A DNA stretch of 18,344 bases from an uncultured Oscillospiraceae bacterium (GCA_934446565.1 CAKSEO010000047.1:1-18344); one strand, 5' to 3'. Counted from the stretch's first letter, positions 6,795 to 13,970 are shown. Numbers and translations: made by a program. The notes: generated by a model from the letters alone, not told the origin.

Positions 6795-7798
6795 GCGTTC
6801 CTCCTGCCGTTCTGGTACGGCTTTTTGTTCTGTTCCGGCTTGTTCGCCTGGCTGTATTTTTCGTACGCCCTTACGATGTCCTGGACAAGTCTGTGACGTA
6901 CTACGTCCTTTTCGCTGAAGCGGTTCTGGGCGATGTCCTCAACGCCGTTGAGCACGCGCAGCGCCTCTATCAGTCCGGATTTCGAGGTTTCCGGCAGGTC
7001 TATCTGCGTGATGTCGCCGGTGATGACCATCTTGCTGTTGAAGCCCAGTCGGGTCAGGAACATCTTCATCTGCTCGCGGGTGGTGTTCTGCGCTTCGTCG
7101 AGGATTATAAAGCTGTCGTCAAGCGTGCGTCCGCGCATGTAGGCGAGCGGCGCGACCTCGATAACTCCGCGCTCCTGGAGCTTCGCGAAAGCCTCCTGCC
7201 CGAACATCTCGAACAGCGCATCGTAAAGCGGGCGCAGGTAGGGGTCTACCTTATTCTGGAGGTCGCCGGGGAGAAATCCCAGCTTCTCTCCGGCTTCCAC
7301 GGCGGGACGGGTCAGGATTATCCTCTGCACCTCGTGCGCCTTGAACGCGCTCACTGCGAGGGCTACCGCGAGGTAGGTCTTACCGGTTCCGGCGGGGCCT
7401 ACGCCGAAGGTTATCGTGTTCTTGCGTATCATCTCGCAGTACTTCTTCTGACCGAGGGTCTTGGGACGTATCGGCTTGCCCGCGTAGCTCACGCACACGC
7501 AGTCGGACGAGATGGTGTCCGCCTGGGATTCCGCACCGTCGTTGACGAGGGAGATGACGTAGCGCACGTTCTGGTCGTTTATCGGGTCGCCCTTGAAGTA
7601 CATCTTCGAGAGCGCTTCGATGCAGCGTTTCGCGGAGTTTACGGCGGTTTCGTCAGCGCCGGTTATCTTCACGTCGCTGCCGCGGCTGAATATCGTCACG
7701 CCGAACGCTTTCTGTAGGGTGTTCACATTGCAGTCAAAGTCGCCGAACAGCGCGTGGAGCTGCTCGATGCTTTCCATTGTGAGTGATGTTTCTGACAT
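6791..7798 (-). CDS. phoH: PhoH-family ATPase (PhoH-like protein)
   Basis: I chose the ATG at 7798, with GAAAGGCGC just upstream, over a TTG at 7840 that has no ribosome site and lies too close to the predicted transcription start. The 335-residue protein has a KH-like N-terminal region (~25-65: TLQKAFGVTIFSRGSDVKI). The PhoH core follows, with Walker A GPAGTGKT at about 134-141 and Walker B IILDEAQ at about 231-237. PhoH-like proteins are ATPases that probably act on RNA, and their constant pairing with ybeY suggests a joint role in RNA processing or decay. A perfect sigma-A promoter lies upstream and overlaps the end of the amidohydrolase gene. Confidence 0.93.
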   Translation of the reverse strand: MSETSLTMESIEQLHALFGDFDCNVNTLQKAFGVTIFSRGSDVKITGADETAVNSAKRCIEALSKMYFKGDPINDQNVRYVISLVNDGAESQADTISSDCVCVSYAGKPIRPKTLGQKKYCEMIRKNTITFGVGPAGTGKTYLAVALAVSAFKAHEVQRIILTRPAVEAGEKLGFLPGDLQNKVDPYLRPLYDALFEMFGQEAFAKLQERGVIEVAPLAYMRGRTLDDSFIILDEAQNTTREQMKMFLTRLGFNSKMVITGDITQIDLPETSKSGLIEALRVLNGVEDIAQNRFSEKDVVRHRLVQDIVRAYEKYSQANKPEQNKKPYQNGRRNA

Positions 7799-7842
7799 AT
7801 TGCGCCTTTCGTTATGATAAATTTTGTATAGTGCCTGCAATT

Positions 7843-7871
7843 ATTATACACCGTTGCGGGCGGCTTGTCAA
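7843..7871 (-). promoter_or_regulatory. sigma-A promoter of phoH-ybeY-dgkA
   Basis: On the minus strand TTGACA (7871-7866) and TATAAT (7848-7843) are separated by exactly 17 bp, a full consensus match. The -35 box contains the TGA stop of the amidohydrolase gene. Transcription should start near 7836, giving a short leader before the ATG at 7798. Confidence 0.88.
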
Positions 7872-8671
7872 TTACTTTCTGCGGGTGCTGTCGGTTCTCC
7901 GAGAAGCCGCAGAGCGTTGCGGCACAGGATATCCTCCTGCTCCTCTGCGGTCAGCGGGAGCTTCCGGAAGCGCTCCAGCTCCTTCACGGCGCTCCACATC
8001 GGGTAGTCCGTGCCGAACATCACGCGGTTCGTGCCGATTTTCCGGATAAGCTCCGCCGCGTGCTCCGGCGTGAGGGCGTACAGGCTGCTGGACAGGTCGG
8101 CGTAGATCGTTCCGCCGGAGAAAAGCTCCGCAGCCTCGTCCCATTTCGTCCATCCGGCGAGGTGAGCGCCGATTATCGTGAGCTTAGGGAAGCGTTTCAT
8201 GACGTTGTACAGCCGCTTCGGCGAGGAGAAGTCGTACCGCGCGTCCCCGCAGTGGAACAGTATCGGCAGTCTGCCCTCCGCCGCTTCGTATATCGGGAAC
8301 GCCTTAGGGTCGTCCATGTTGAACCGCTGGAAGTCGGAGTGCAGCTTTATCCCGCGCAGTCCGAGCGAGATTATTCGCTCGGTCTCCCCGGCGATGTCGG
8401 GGAAGTCCGGGTGGAGCGCCCCGAATCCGATGAACTCAGGGTGGAGGCTTACCTGCTCAGCAATGAAGCTGTTGATGTTGTGGACCTGCTCCGGGACGGT
8501 CGCCACGGACTGTATTATCGCGCGGTCGATACCCGCCTGGCGGTTTATTTCGAGAAGTTGCCCGACGGAGCCGTCGAAACGTACCGGGATATCGTAGAAG
8601 CTGCTGATACCGTCGGCGGCGCGGGCGGCTATCTTGTCTGGGAATATGTGGGCATGTGCGTCTATTATCAT
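7868..8671 (-). CDS. amidohydrolase-2 family metal-dependent hydrolase (TatD/ACMSD-like)
   Basis: The 267-residue protein is a TIM-barrel amidohydrolase. Metal ligands are visible as HAH (H6, H8) at the start, H140 in ILFHCGD, H170 in IGAHLAGW, and D222 in FGTDYPM. GIKLHSDF (about 107-114) carries the strand-4 region; a Lys (109) and a His (111) are both present. The layout fits the amidohydrolase-2 family, which includes decarboxylases (ACMSD-like) and lactonases, so the reaction could be hydrolysis or decarboxylation of a small carboxylic acid. AAGGAG precedes the ATG. It has its own extended -10 promoter, divergent from the TM1266 operon, and no terminator before phoH, so read-through into that operon is likely. 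Confidence 0.85.
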   Translation of the reverse strand: MIIDAHAHIFPDKIAARAADGISSFYDIPVRFDGSVGQLLEINRQAGIDRAIIQSVATVPEQVHNINSFIAEQVSLHPEFIGFGALHPDFPDIAGETERIISLGLRGIKLHSDFQRFNMDDPKAFPIYEAAEGRLPILFHCGDARYDFSSPKRLYNVMKRFPKLTIIGAHLAGWTKWDEAAELFSGGTIYADLSSSLYALTPEHAAELIRKIGTNRVMFGTDYPMWSAVKELERFRKLPLTAEEQEDILCRNALRLLGEPTAPAESN

Positions 8672-8706
8672 TTTTGTATGCTCCTTGAATTTGAAATATC
8701 AGATAT

Positions 8707-8735
8707 ATTATACCACCAGAAAGCCGAAAAGTCCA
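8707..8735 (-). promoter_or_regulatory. sigma-A promoter of the amidohydrolase gene
   Basis: On the minus strand a perfect TATAAT (8712-8707), preceded by TGG (extended -10, TGN-TATAAT), stands 17 bp from TGGACT (4 of 6 to TTGACA). It is back to back with the plus-strand promoter at 8745. Confidence 0.7.
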
Positions 8736-8744
8736 GCCCATCGC

Positions 8745-8773
8745 TTGACAACACCGGAAAAATGTGCTATATT
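8745..8773 (+). promoter_or_regulatory. sigma-A promoter of the TM1266-ABC operon
   Basis: TTGACA (8745-8750), 17 bp, then TATATT (8768-8773) gives a near-perfect consensus. The expected start is about 8780, leaving a leader of about 168 bases before the first gene. Nine bases separate it from the divergent amidohydrolase promoter. Confidence 0.85.
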
Positions 8774-8779
8774 AATATA

Positions 8780-8934
8780 AACACTCCGCACCGGAAGCCG
8801 CGCTGCGCCTGACGGGACGGACAACGTTAACTTCTGCTGCCGAAACCCGCAGGGCTTGAGGCAAAAGGCTGGAAACCCCGTTTTTACGGGGAGAATTTTC
8901 GTGCGCCTTTCCCGCAGAGGGGGAGGTCTTTTTT
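8780..8934 (+). promoter_or_regulatory. structured 5' leader with attenuator (riboswitch-like)
   Basis: The leader from the predicted start to the terminator has no ATG, which argues against a leader peptide. It contains a CCCCG/CGGGG hairpin (8876-8891) and a terminator hairpin (8906-8926). A competing helix is possible: AAAGGC (8864-8869) can pair with GCCTTT (8905-8910), which would break the terminator while enclosing the CCCCG hairpin. A further short pairing, AGCC (8796-8799) with GGCT (8867-8870), would free the terminator. This is the layout of a terminator/antiterminator RNA switch. I could not match it to a known riboswitch class by eye. The pairing scheme is my inference. Confidence 0.6.
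8906..8934 (+). terminator. intrinsic terminator inside the leader, before the TM1266 gene
   Basis: An 8-bp stem (CCTTTCCC / GGGGGAGG, two G-U pairs) with a GCAGA loop is followed by TCTTTTTTG. It ends just before the GGAGGG ribosome site and upstream of the start codon, so it must be bypassed for the operon to be expressed. Confidence 0.8.
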
Positions 8935-8948
8935 GTTGGAGGGAAACT

Positions 8949-9230
8949 ATGCAGGACGAAACGCGCGTGGCGGTGATTTCAATGATAATCGACAACAACG
9001 ACAGCGCCGCGGCGATAAACGCGCTGCTCCACGACTGCCGGGAATACATCATCGGCAGGATGGGGATACCCTACCGCGAAAAGGGACTGAATATAATCAA
9101 CGTTGTCCTTGACGCCCCGATGGACGCTGTTTCGGCGCTGTCCGGAAAGCTGGGCAGACTGCCTGGGGTAACAGCCAAGGCGGTCTATTCCAAGCTGCCC
9201 GCTGCGGAAAAGAAAGGAAACGAAGCATGA
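8949..9230 (+). CDS. TM1266-family [FeFe]-hydrogenase system regulator (NikR-C-like)
   Basis: This 93-residue protein starts at the ATG at 8949, five bases after GGAGGG. The in-frame TTG at 8856 lies inside the attenuator leader and is rejected. The pattern is that of the TM1266 'iron-only hydrogenase system regulator' family: VAVISMIIDNNDSA, then DCREYIIGRMGIPYREKGLNI, then VVLDAPMDAVSALSGKLGRLPGV. It has an ACT/NikR-C-type ferredoxin fold and no DNA-binding domain of its own, so 'regulator' is a label from genomic context and not a shown activity. It is the first gene of the transporter operon, and its TGA overlaps the next ATG. It may sense a ligand linked to the transported solute. Confidence 0.85.
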   Translation: MQDETRVAVISMIIDNNDSAAAINALLHDCREYIIGRMGIPYREKGLNIINVVLDAPMDAVSALSGKLGRLPGVTAKAVYSKLPAAEKKGNEA

Positions 9231-10342
9231 GCATTACAAGAAAACTAAGAGCGGCACTCGCCGCAGTACTCTGCCTGGGAATGCTGACCGCCTGTCAGGG
9301 CGGACAGAGCGCCGCAAGCTCCACGGAAAGCAGCGCAGCCGAAAGCGCCGCAGGCACCGCGCAGGAAACTCAGGAAACGCAGGAGCAGGCGGCTTCCACC
9401 GCAGAGAGCCAGCCCGCAGAAAGCGCCGCCGCGTCCGCAGAGCCTGAGACAAGTTTGCCGGAGCTTATCCACGTCGCGGCGCTGAAAGGTCCGACAGCAA
9501 TGGGAATGACAAAGCTGATGGACGACGAGAGCGAAAATCCCCGCTACGAATTCACGATAGCCGGAGCGGCTGACGAGATAACCCCCGCAATAATACAGGG
9601 GAATATTGACATCGCGTGCGTCCCGGCAAACCTCGCTTCGGTGCTCTACAACAAGACGGAGGGCGGCGTGGAGGTGCTCGCGGTGAACACCCTGGGAGTG
9701 CTCTATATCGTTGAAAACGGCGAGCCGACCATCGCCAGCGTTGCCGACCTGAAGGGCAGGACCATCTACGCGAGCGGAAAGGGCGCTACGCCGGAGTACG
9801 CGCTGAATTACCTGCTGACCCAGAACGGCATCGACCCGGAAAACGACGTCGCCATTGAGTGGAAAACGGAGCACGCCGAGTGTCTGACCGCACTGATGAA
9901 CGACCCGGGCAGCGCCGCAATGCTCCCGCAGCCGTTCGTGACTACTGCGCAGACCAAAAGCGAGAATGTTAGCGTAGTGATCGACATGAACCAGGCGTGG
10001 GCTGACCTCAACAACGGCAGCGCGCTCATCACCGGCGTGGTTATCGCGCGGACGGGATTCGCGGAGCAGTTCCCGGCGGCGGTGGACAGCTTCCTTGACG
10101 GCTACGGGAAGTCCGTGGAGTACGTCAACGCGAACGTCGCCGACGCGGCGCAGCTCATCGGGAAGTACGACATCGTGCCTGCGGCTGTCGCTGAAAAGGC
10201 TCTGCCGAAGTGCAACATCGTGTTCATCTACGGCGCTGAAATGAAGGAGAAACTCTCCGGTTATCTCGCGGTGCTGTTCGACAGCGCGGCTGCGGCGGTG
10301 GGCGGAGCGCTCCCGGGGGACGATTTCTACTACGGAGCATAA
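9227..10342 (+). CDS. ABC transporter substrate-binding lipoprotein (NMT1/SsuA-like)
   Basis: The 371-residue protein starts in an ATGA overlap with the TM1266 gene. It has a lipoprotein signal: basic N-terminus, hydrophobic core, lipobox L-T-A-C with Cys23. A Ser/Ala/Glu/Gln-rich linker follows to about residue 75. The rest reads as a periplasmic-binding fold of the NMT1/SsuA/ThiY type: IHVAALKGPTAMGM, then ITPAIIQGNIDIACVPANLAS, LKGRTIYASGKGATPE, and later DAAQLIGKYDIVPAAVAEKA. Such proteins deliver small organic ions (sulfonates, nitrate, pyrimidine precursors of thiamine) to the permease. No ligand can be assigned from the sequence. The partner permease/ATPase follows after 34 bases. Confidence 0.88.
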   Translation: MSITRKLRAALAAVLCLGMLTACQGGQSAASSTESSAAESAAGTAQETQETQEQAASTAESQPAESAAASAEPETSLPELIHVAALKGPTAMGMTKLMDDESENPRYEFTIAGAADEITPAIIQGNIDIACVPANLASVLYNKTEGGVEVLAVNTLGVLYIVENGEPTIASVADLKGRTIYASGKGATPEYALNYLLTQNGIDPENDVAIEWKTEHAECLTALMNDPGSAAMLPQPFVTTAQTKSENVSVVIDMNQAWADLNNGSALITGVVIARTGFAEQFPAAVDSFLDGYGKSVEYVNANVADAAQLIGKYDIVPAAVAEKALPKCNIVFIYGAEMKEKLSGYLAVLFDSAAAAVGGALPGDDFYYGA

Positions 10343-10376
10343 ATAATTGGAGCCTGCCTGGATAGGAGGGTACGGC

Positions 10377-11735
10377 ATGAAAAAACGGCTTATTACTGCG
10401 GCGTGCGTGCTTTTCTGGTTCGTCGTCTGGCAGGTCGCGGCAATGCTGCTCGGGCAGGAGCTGCTGCTGGTTTCACCGGTTAGGGCGGTCGGGAGACTGC
10501 TGGAGCTTCTCCCAACGGCGGGGTTCCTGCGGAGCGTCGCGTTTTCCTCCGGTAGGATACTCGGCGGGTTCGCGCTGGGGCTGGCAAGCGGGACGGCGCT
10601 GGCGCTGCTTGCCGGGAAAATCCGCTTTGTGCGGACGCTGCTTTCGCCGCTCATCACCGCCGTGAAAGCCGTTCCGGTCGCGAGTATCACGGTGCTGGCG
10701 CTGGTTTGGGTGAGCTCCCGCAACCTGTCGGTGCTGGTGACGTTCCTCATAGCGCTGCCGGTGGTGTATTCCAACATGCTGGAGAGCCTTGACAGCCTTG
10801 ACCCGAAGCTCACCGAAATGGCTGGGCTGTACCATATTTCCGGCTGGCGGAGGTTCGCCGGGGTGTACCTCTCGCAGCTGCTGCCGGGGTTCCGCTCGGC
10901 GGCGAAGCTGGCTATAGGTCTGAGCTGGAAAAGCGGCGCGGCTGCGGAGGTCATCGGAATACCCTCCGGCTCCATCGGCGAAAAGCTGTACGAGGCTAAG
11001 GTGTACCTTGAGACCGCCGACCTTTTCGCCTGGACCATCGCGGTGATACTTCTGAGCTGGCTGAGCGAAAAGCTGTTCCTGCTGCTTGTCGGGTTCGCCG
11101 TAAAGGCGGTCTCCGGGAAGAACGCGTTCCGCTGTCGGAATTATCGCGTGCCGGAAACCGCTCCGGTGGGATTACGCGCAGAGCGCATTACCAAGCGGTT
11201 CGGGGCGAATACGGTGCTGAATTGGTTCAGCGCGGACTTCCCGGCGGGGGAGATCACCGCTGTAATGGGGGAGTCCGGCTGCGGAAAGACCACGCTGCTG
11301 CGTATCCTCGCGGGGCTGCTCCCGGCTGACGGCGGGGAGGTCTCCGGGCAGAGTGCGCGGCTCTCTGCGGTTTTCCAGGAGGACAGGCTGTGCGGGAATC
11401 TCACTGCGGCGGCAAATGTGCGGCTTGTCTGCGGGGACTACCGTTCCGAGGGGGATATCTCGGCGGCGTTCAGGGCAGTGGGGCTTGCCGGCTGCGAGGA
11501 TCGTCCTGCAAGGGAGCTTTCCGGCGGCATGAAGCGCCGCGTGGCTCTGGTCAGGGCGCTGCTCGCGGAGGGCGGCGCGGTGCTGCTTGACGAGCCTTTC
11601 AAGGGGCTGGACGAGGTAACGAAACGCCAGGCGATGGAGTTCACCAGGGAACGTCTGAGCGGACGTACTGCGGTGATAGTCACGCACGACCGTATCGAAG
11701 CGGAAAAACTCGCGGATGTGATAATAGAATTGTAA
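10377..11735 (+). CDS. ABC transporter permease-ATPase fusion (SsuC-SsuB-like)
   Basis: The ATG at 10377 follows AGGAGG by seven bases; the in-frame TTG at 10347 has no such site. The 452-residue protein is one open chain. Residues ~1-245 are a SsuC/TauC-like permease with about six hydrophobic segments and the coupling-helix region around EMAGLYHISGWRRF (147-160). Residues ~262-452 are an ABC ATPase with Walker A GESGCGKTT (298-306), Q334, signature LSGGMKRR (381-388), Walker B LLDEP with E406 and the switch H437. Permease and ATPase are separate proteins in most importers of this type. A homodimer would supply both halves of the transporter. The ATPase is short, with little beyond the H-loop. 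A bidirectional terminator ends the operon. Confidence 0.88.
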   Translation: MKKRLITAACVLFWFVVWQVAAMLLGQELLLVSPVRAVGRLLELLPTAGFLRSVAFSSGRILGGFALGLASGTALALLAGKIRFVRTLLSPLITAVKAVPVASITVLALVWVSSRNLSVLVTFLIALPVVYSNMLESLDSLDPKLTEMAGLYHISGWRRFAGVYLSQLLPGFRSAAKLAIGLSWKSGAAAEVIGIPSGSIGEKLYEAKVYLETADLFAWTIAVILLSWLSEKLFLLLVGFAVKAVSGKNAFRCRNYRVPETAPVGLRAERITKRFGANTVLNWFSADFPAGEITAVMGESGCGKTTLLRILAGLLPADGGEVSGQSARLSAVFQEDRLCGNLTAAANVRLVCGDYRSEGDISAAFRAVGLAGCEDRPARELSGGMKRRVALVRALLAEGGAVLLDEPFKGLDEVTKRQAMEFTRERLSGRTAVIVTHDRIEAEKLADVIIEL

Positions 11736-11738
11736 AGG

Positions 11739-11768
11739 AAAAGAGCCAGTCAGACGACCGGCTCTTTT
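11739..11768. terminator. bidirectional terminator between the ABC and lipid kinase genes
   Basis: AAAAGAGCC (11739-11747) and GGCTCTTTT (11760-11768) form a long stem with one A-C mismatch and an inner GTC/GAC. T-runs follow on both strands. The genes on each side converge here, so it serves both. Confidence 0.85.
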
Positions 11769-11772
11769 ATAA

Positions 11773-12672
11773 TTATACAGGAACTGCGATGTTGAGCGCT
11801 CCGGGAACTACCTCTATCTCCGCCGTGGTGTATTCTCCGCCGTTTTCGCCGTCCAGCGTCCAGCGGAACGGCTTCTCGCAGGAAACGCGCAGCTGCGCCG
11901 ATTTGAACGACACTATCATGTCCGTATCGGTGTCGTGGGTCAGCATGAACCGGTTGAGCTCCTCAAGGTCGGCGAGATTCTTCGGGGATTTGACGAACAG
12001 GCAGTCGAGCATTCCGTCCGTAAGGGAAGCGCCGTCCGGGACGAGATTCTTCATTCCGCCGACTGAGTGGGTGTTACCGACCATGCAGTAAATGAAATCG
12101 TCCTCGATGGCTCCGTGCTCCCAGGATATCTTCACCCTGCCGGAATTCTCCCGGAGGTAACGCGGCTCAAAGGACCTCAGTCCCTGGAGGAAATATGCGA
12201 ACGAGCCGAGCACGTTCTTGGTTTTCTGCGGAGTGGCATAGCTAACGTCGGTGAACCAGCCGAACGCCGAGATGTACGCGAAGTAACCGCCGTTGAACCG
12301 CCCGAGGTCTACCGGCTGGAAGTTCTCCCGCATTATCATGTCGGCGCATTTCTGCATGTCCTTAGGGATGTTCAGCGAGGATGCAAAGTCGTTGACCGTC
12401 CCCGACGGAATGTACCCGCAGGGGCAGCTGAGCTTGCCAGCCGACATCCCGTAGGCGAGCTCGTGGAGCATTCCGTCGCCGCCGCTGCTGACGATCAGGT
12501 CGTATTCCCCGCCGCGGCTGGAGATGAATTCGATAGCGTCCCCGGCGCAACAGGTCGGGTGCACCGTGACGTCGTAGCCGCCGGCGGTGAACGTGCTGAT
12601 TATGTCGGAAAGCGCCGCTTTCACCGCGCCTTTTCCGGAGTTGGGATTGTATGTGAAAAGTAGCTTCTTCAT
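11773..12672 (-). CDS. diacylglycerol kinase catalytic-domain lipid kinase (DagK/YegS-like)
   Basis: The 299-residue protein carries the soluble lipid-kinase signature: NPNSGKG (9-15), GGDGMLHE (64-71), GTVND (91-95), and the C-terminal DGE at 274-276. The third motif residue is M (GGDGM) where GGDGT is usual, an allowed change. Such enzymes phosphorylate diacylglycerol or related lipids with ATP on the inner face of the membrane and feed phosphatidate back to phospholipid synthesis. This is a different family from the integral DgkA at 5857-6315. The start follows AAAGGCAGG. A perfect sigma-A promoter drives it, divergent from the flippase gene. The exact lipid substrate is not shown. Confidence 0.9.
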   Translation of the reverse strand: MKKLLFTYNPNSGKGAVKAALSDIISTFTAGGYDVTVHPTCCAGDAIEFISSRGGEYDLIVSSGGDGMLHELAYGMSAGKLSCPCGYIPSGTVNDFASSLNIPKDMQKCADMIMRENFQPVDLGRFNGGYFAYISAFGWFTDVSYATPQKTKNVLGSFAYFLQGLRSFEPRYLRENSGRVKISWEHGAIEDDFIYCMVGNTHSVGGMKNLVPDGASLTDGMLDCLFVKSPKNLADLEELNRFMLTHDTDTDMIVSFKSAQLRVSCEKPFRWTLDGENGGEYTTAEIEVVPGALNIAVPV

Positions 12673-12707
12673 ATGTATCCTGCCTTTCGGAGAGTTCCAG
12701 TATATGT

Positions 12708-12736
12708 ATTATAGCAGATTCCCCGGCGGCTGTCAA
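12708..12736 (-). promoter_or_regulatory. sigma-A promoter of the lipid kinase gene
   Basis: On the minus strand TTGACA (12736-12731) and TATAAT (12713-12708) are separated by exactly 17 bp, a full consensus match. Transcription should start near 12701. Confidence 0.88.
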
Positions 12737-12740
12737 TAGA

Positions 12741-12760
12741 GCGATCGGTCGTTCGTCCGC
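12741..12760. promoter_or_regulatory. possible operator between the divergent promoters
   Basis: CpG steps recur every four bases five times (12742 to 12759) in a partly symmetric GCGATCGGTC-GTTCGTCCGC block. It lies just upstream of the lipid kinase -35 box. The pattern resembles operators bound by some TetR-type repressors. No regulator gene is in the window. Confidence 0.25.
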
Positions 12761-12798
12761 TGAGTCGAAAAATGTGTATCCATGATTTGTAAAAACTC

Positions 12799-12827
12799 TT
12801 GACAATCACTTAAAAATATAATATAAT
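12799..12827 (+). promoter_or_regulatory. sigma-A promoter of the flippase-prfC operon
   Basis: TTGACA (12799-12804) and TATAAT (12822-12827) are separated by exactly 17 bp in an A/T-rich setting, again a perfect consensus. The expected start is near 12834, giving a leader of about 40 bases. Confidence 0.9.
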
Positions 12828-12872
12828 TATACAATACGGACTTTTTTAGGACCTGTGCTGAGGTATTAATGA

Positions 12873-13970
12873 ATGAAGAAAAAGAAGAACAGCAAGAAGC
12901 TTAATCTGATAATCTGCGCTATCGCATTTGTCGTGATGATAGTATATCTGGTGTTCGTTGACAGCATAGACAACGTGGTCGCCGCACTGACCAAGATAAA
13001 TAAGGGCGCGCTCGTTCTGTGCGTCCTGTTTATGATAGGCTACTGGGTGAGCGAGGCGTCAACTATCCACGTAATGCTCAAGTCGATGCACCCTAAAATG
13101 AAATTCTGGAACAGCTGGCTGACGACCATAATCGGTCAGTATTTCAACTGTATAACTCCGTCCTCCACCGGCGGTCAGCCTATGCAGGCTTATTACCTCG
13201 TCAAGTTCGGAGTGCCCCTCGGCTGCGGGATAACAGCGCTGCTTAGCCGGTTTATAATTTATCAGTTCGTGCTGACCGGCTATTCGATATTCACGCTTGC
13301 GGTCGGCTATAACCATTTCGGCGACGACCTCCAGCAAAAGGGACTCATGCCGTTCGTGCTGATAGGATTTGTGATAAACACTGCGGTCATTGTATTCCTG
13401 ATATCCATTGCGATTTTCCGCAGCGGGACTATCAAGGTGTCAAACGCGCTGATATCCCTGCTCACGAAAATGCACATAATAAAGCATCCCATGAAGTGGC
13501 GCGTGTACCTCACAAGAGAGGTCAACAAGTTCTACAACAATTTCAGGTATCTCAAGAAAAACGTTCCGCTGCTGCTGAAGTCCGTGTTTTTCACGTTCGT
13601 GCAGCTCACGCTGTTCCTCAGCATTTCGTATGTGCTCTACCGCGGATTCGGACTTGAGGGCACCAGCCTGCTCCAGATAATCAGCTATCAGGCTTACGTC
13701 CTGATGATATCCTCGTTCATCCCGCTTCCCGGCGCGATGGGCGGCGCGGAGCTCGGCTACCATGGATTCTTCAAGGATATTTTCGGCGAGCAGTACATCA
13801 ACACGGCGATGATGCTGTGGAGGATAATGACGTTCTATCTGCCGATAATCGTCGGACTTTTCTTCACCCTCACGATGAAAAACAGGGGTATCGAAGAACC
13901 GGAGGACGGCGAGGCTGAAAAATCGCTCTACGAAATGGAACAGCAGATAAATCATGAAACCAAAAACTAA
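12873..13970 (+). CDS. lysylphosphatidylglycerol synthase-type transmembrane flippase-domain protein
   Basis: This 365-residue protein has about eight hydrophobic segments and the MprF/UPF0104 flippase-domain pattern. QYFNCITPSSTGGQPMQAYYLVK (split around 90-112) is the conserved 'P-x-x-x-G-G-x-P' loop, and SSFIPLPGAMGGAELG (about 282-297) is the second signature loop. There is no lysyl-transferase domain, so it is the transmembrane half only, seen as a stand-alone flippase-like protein in many Clostridia. It probably moves or binds lipids. The N-terminus is very basic (MKKKKNSKK). GAGG lies about nine bases before the ATG; another ATG at 12869 is out of frame. prfC follows after 21 bases, so they share a transcript. 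Confidence 0.8.
   Translation: MKKKKNSKKLNLIICAIAFVVMIVYLVFVDSIDNVVAALTKINKGALVLCVLFMIGYWVSEASTIHVMLKSMHPKMKFWNSWLTTIIGQYFNCITPSSTGGQPMQAYYLVKFGVPLGCGITALLSRFIIYQFVLTGYSIFTLAVGYNHFGDDLQQKGLMPFVLIGFVINTAVIVFLISIAIFRSGTIKVSNALISLLTKMHIIKHPMKWRVYLTREVNKFYNNFRYLKKNVPLLLKSVFFTFVQLTLFLSISYVLYRGFGLEGTSLLQIISYQAYVLMISSFIPLPGAMGGAELGYHGFFKDIFGEQYINTAMMLWRIMTFYLPIIVGLFFTLTMKNRGIEEPEDGEAEKSLYEMEQQINHETKN

Noticed and set aside
7799..7840. TTG-started longer PhoH
   Set aside because: No ribosome site, and the promoter puts the transcript start near this codon; the ATG at 7798 has one.
8834..8875. Glycine-riboswitch-like string GAGGCAAAAGG in the leader
   Set aside because: The remaining conserved parts of a glycine aptamer (paired GGAGAG-type segment and GCCGAAG loop) are not in place, and the downstream genes are not glycine genes.
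8856..8948. In-frame TTG extension of the TM1266 gene
   Set aside because: It would run through the attenuator stem and T-run; the ATG at 8949 has a proper GGAGGG site.
8780..8948. TPP or cobalamin riboswitch in the same leader
   Set aside because: NMT1-like transporters sometimes follow TPP elements, but no CTGAGA or terminal TPP box and no B12 box is present.
9245..11038. A 597-codon minus-strand open frame across the SBP and permease genes
   Set aside because: Its translation is low in recognisable motifs, has no ribosome site, and mirrors two genes with clear family features.
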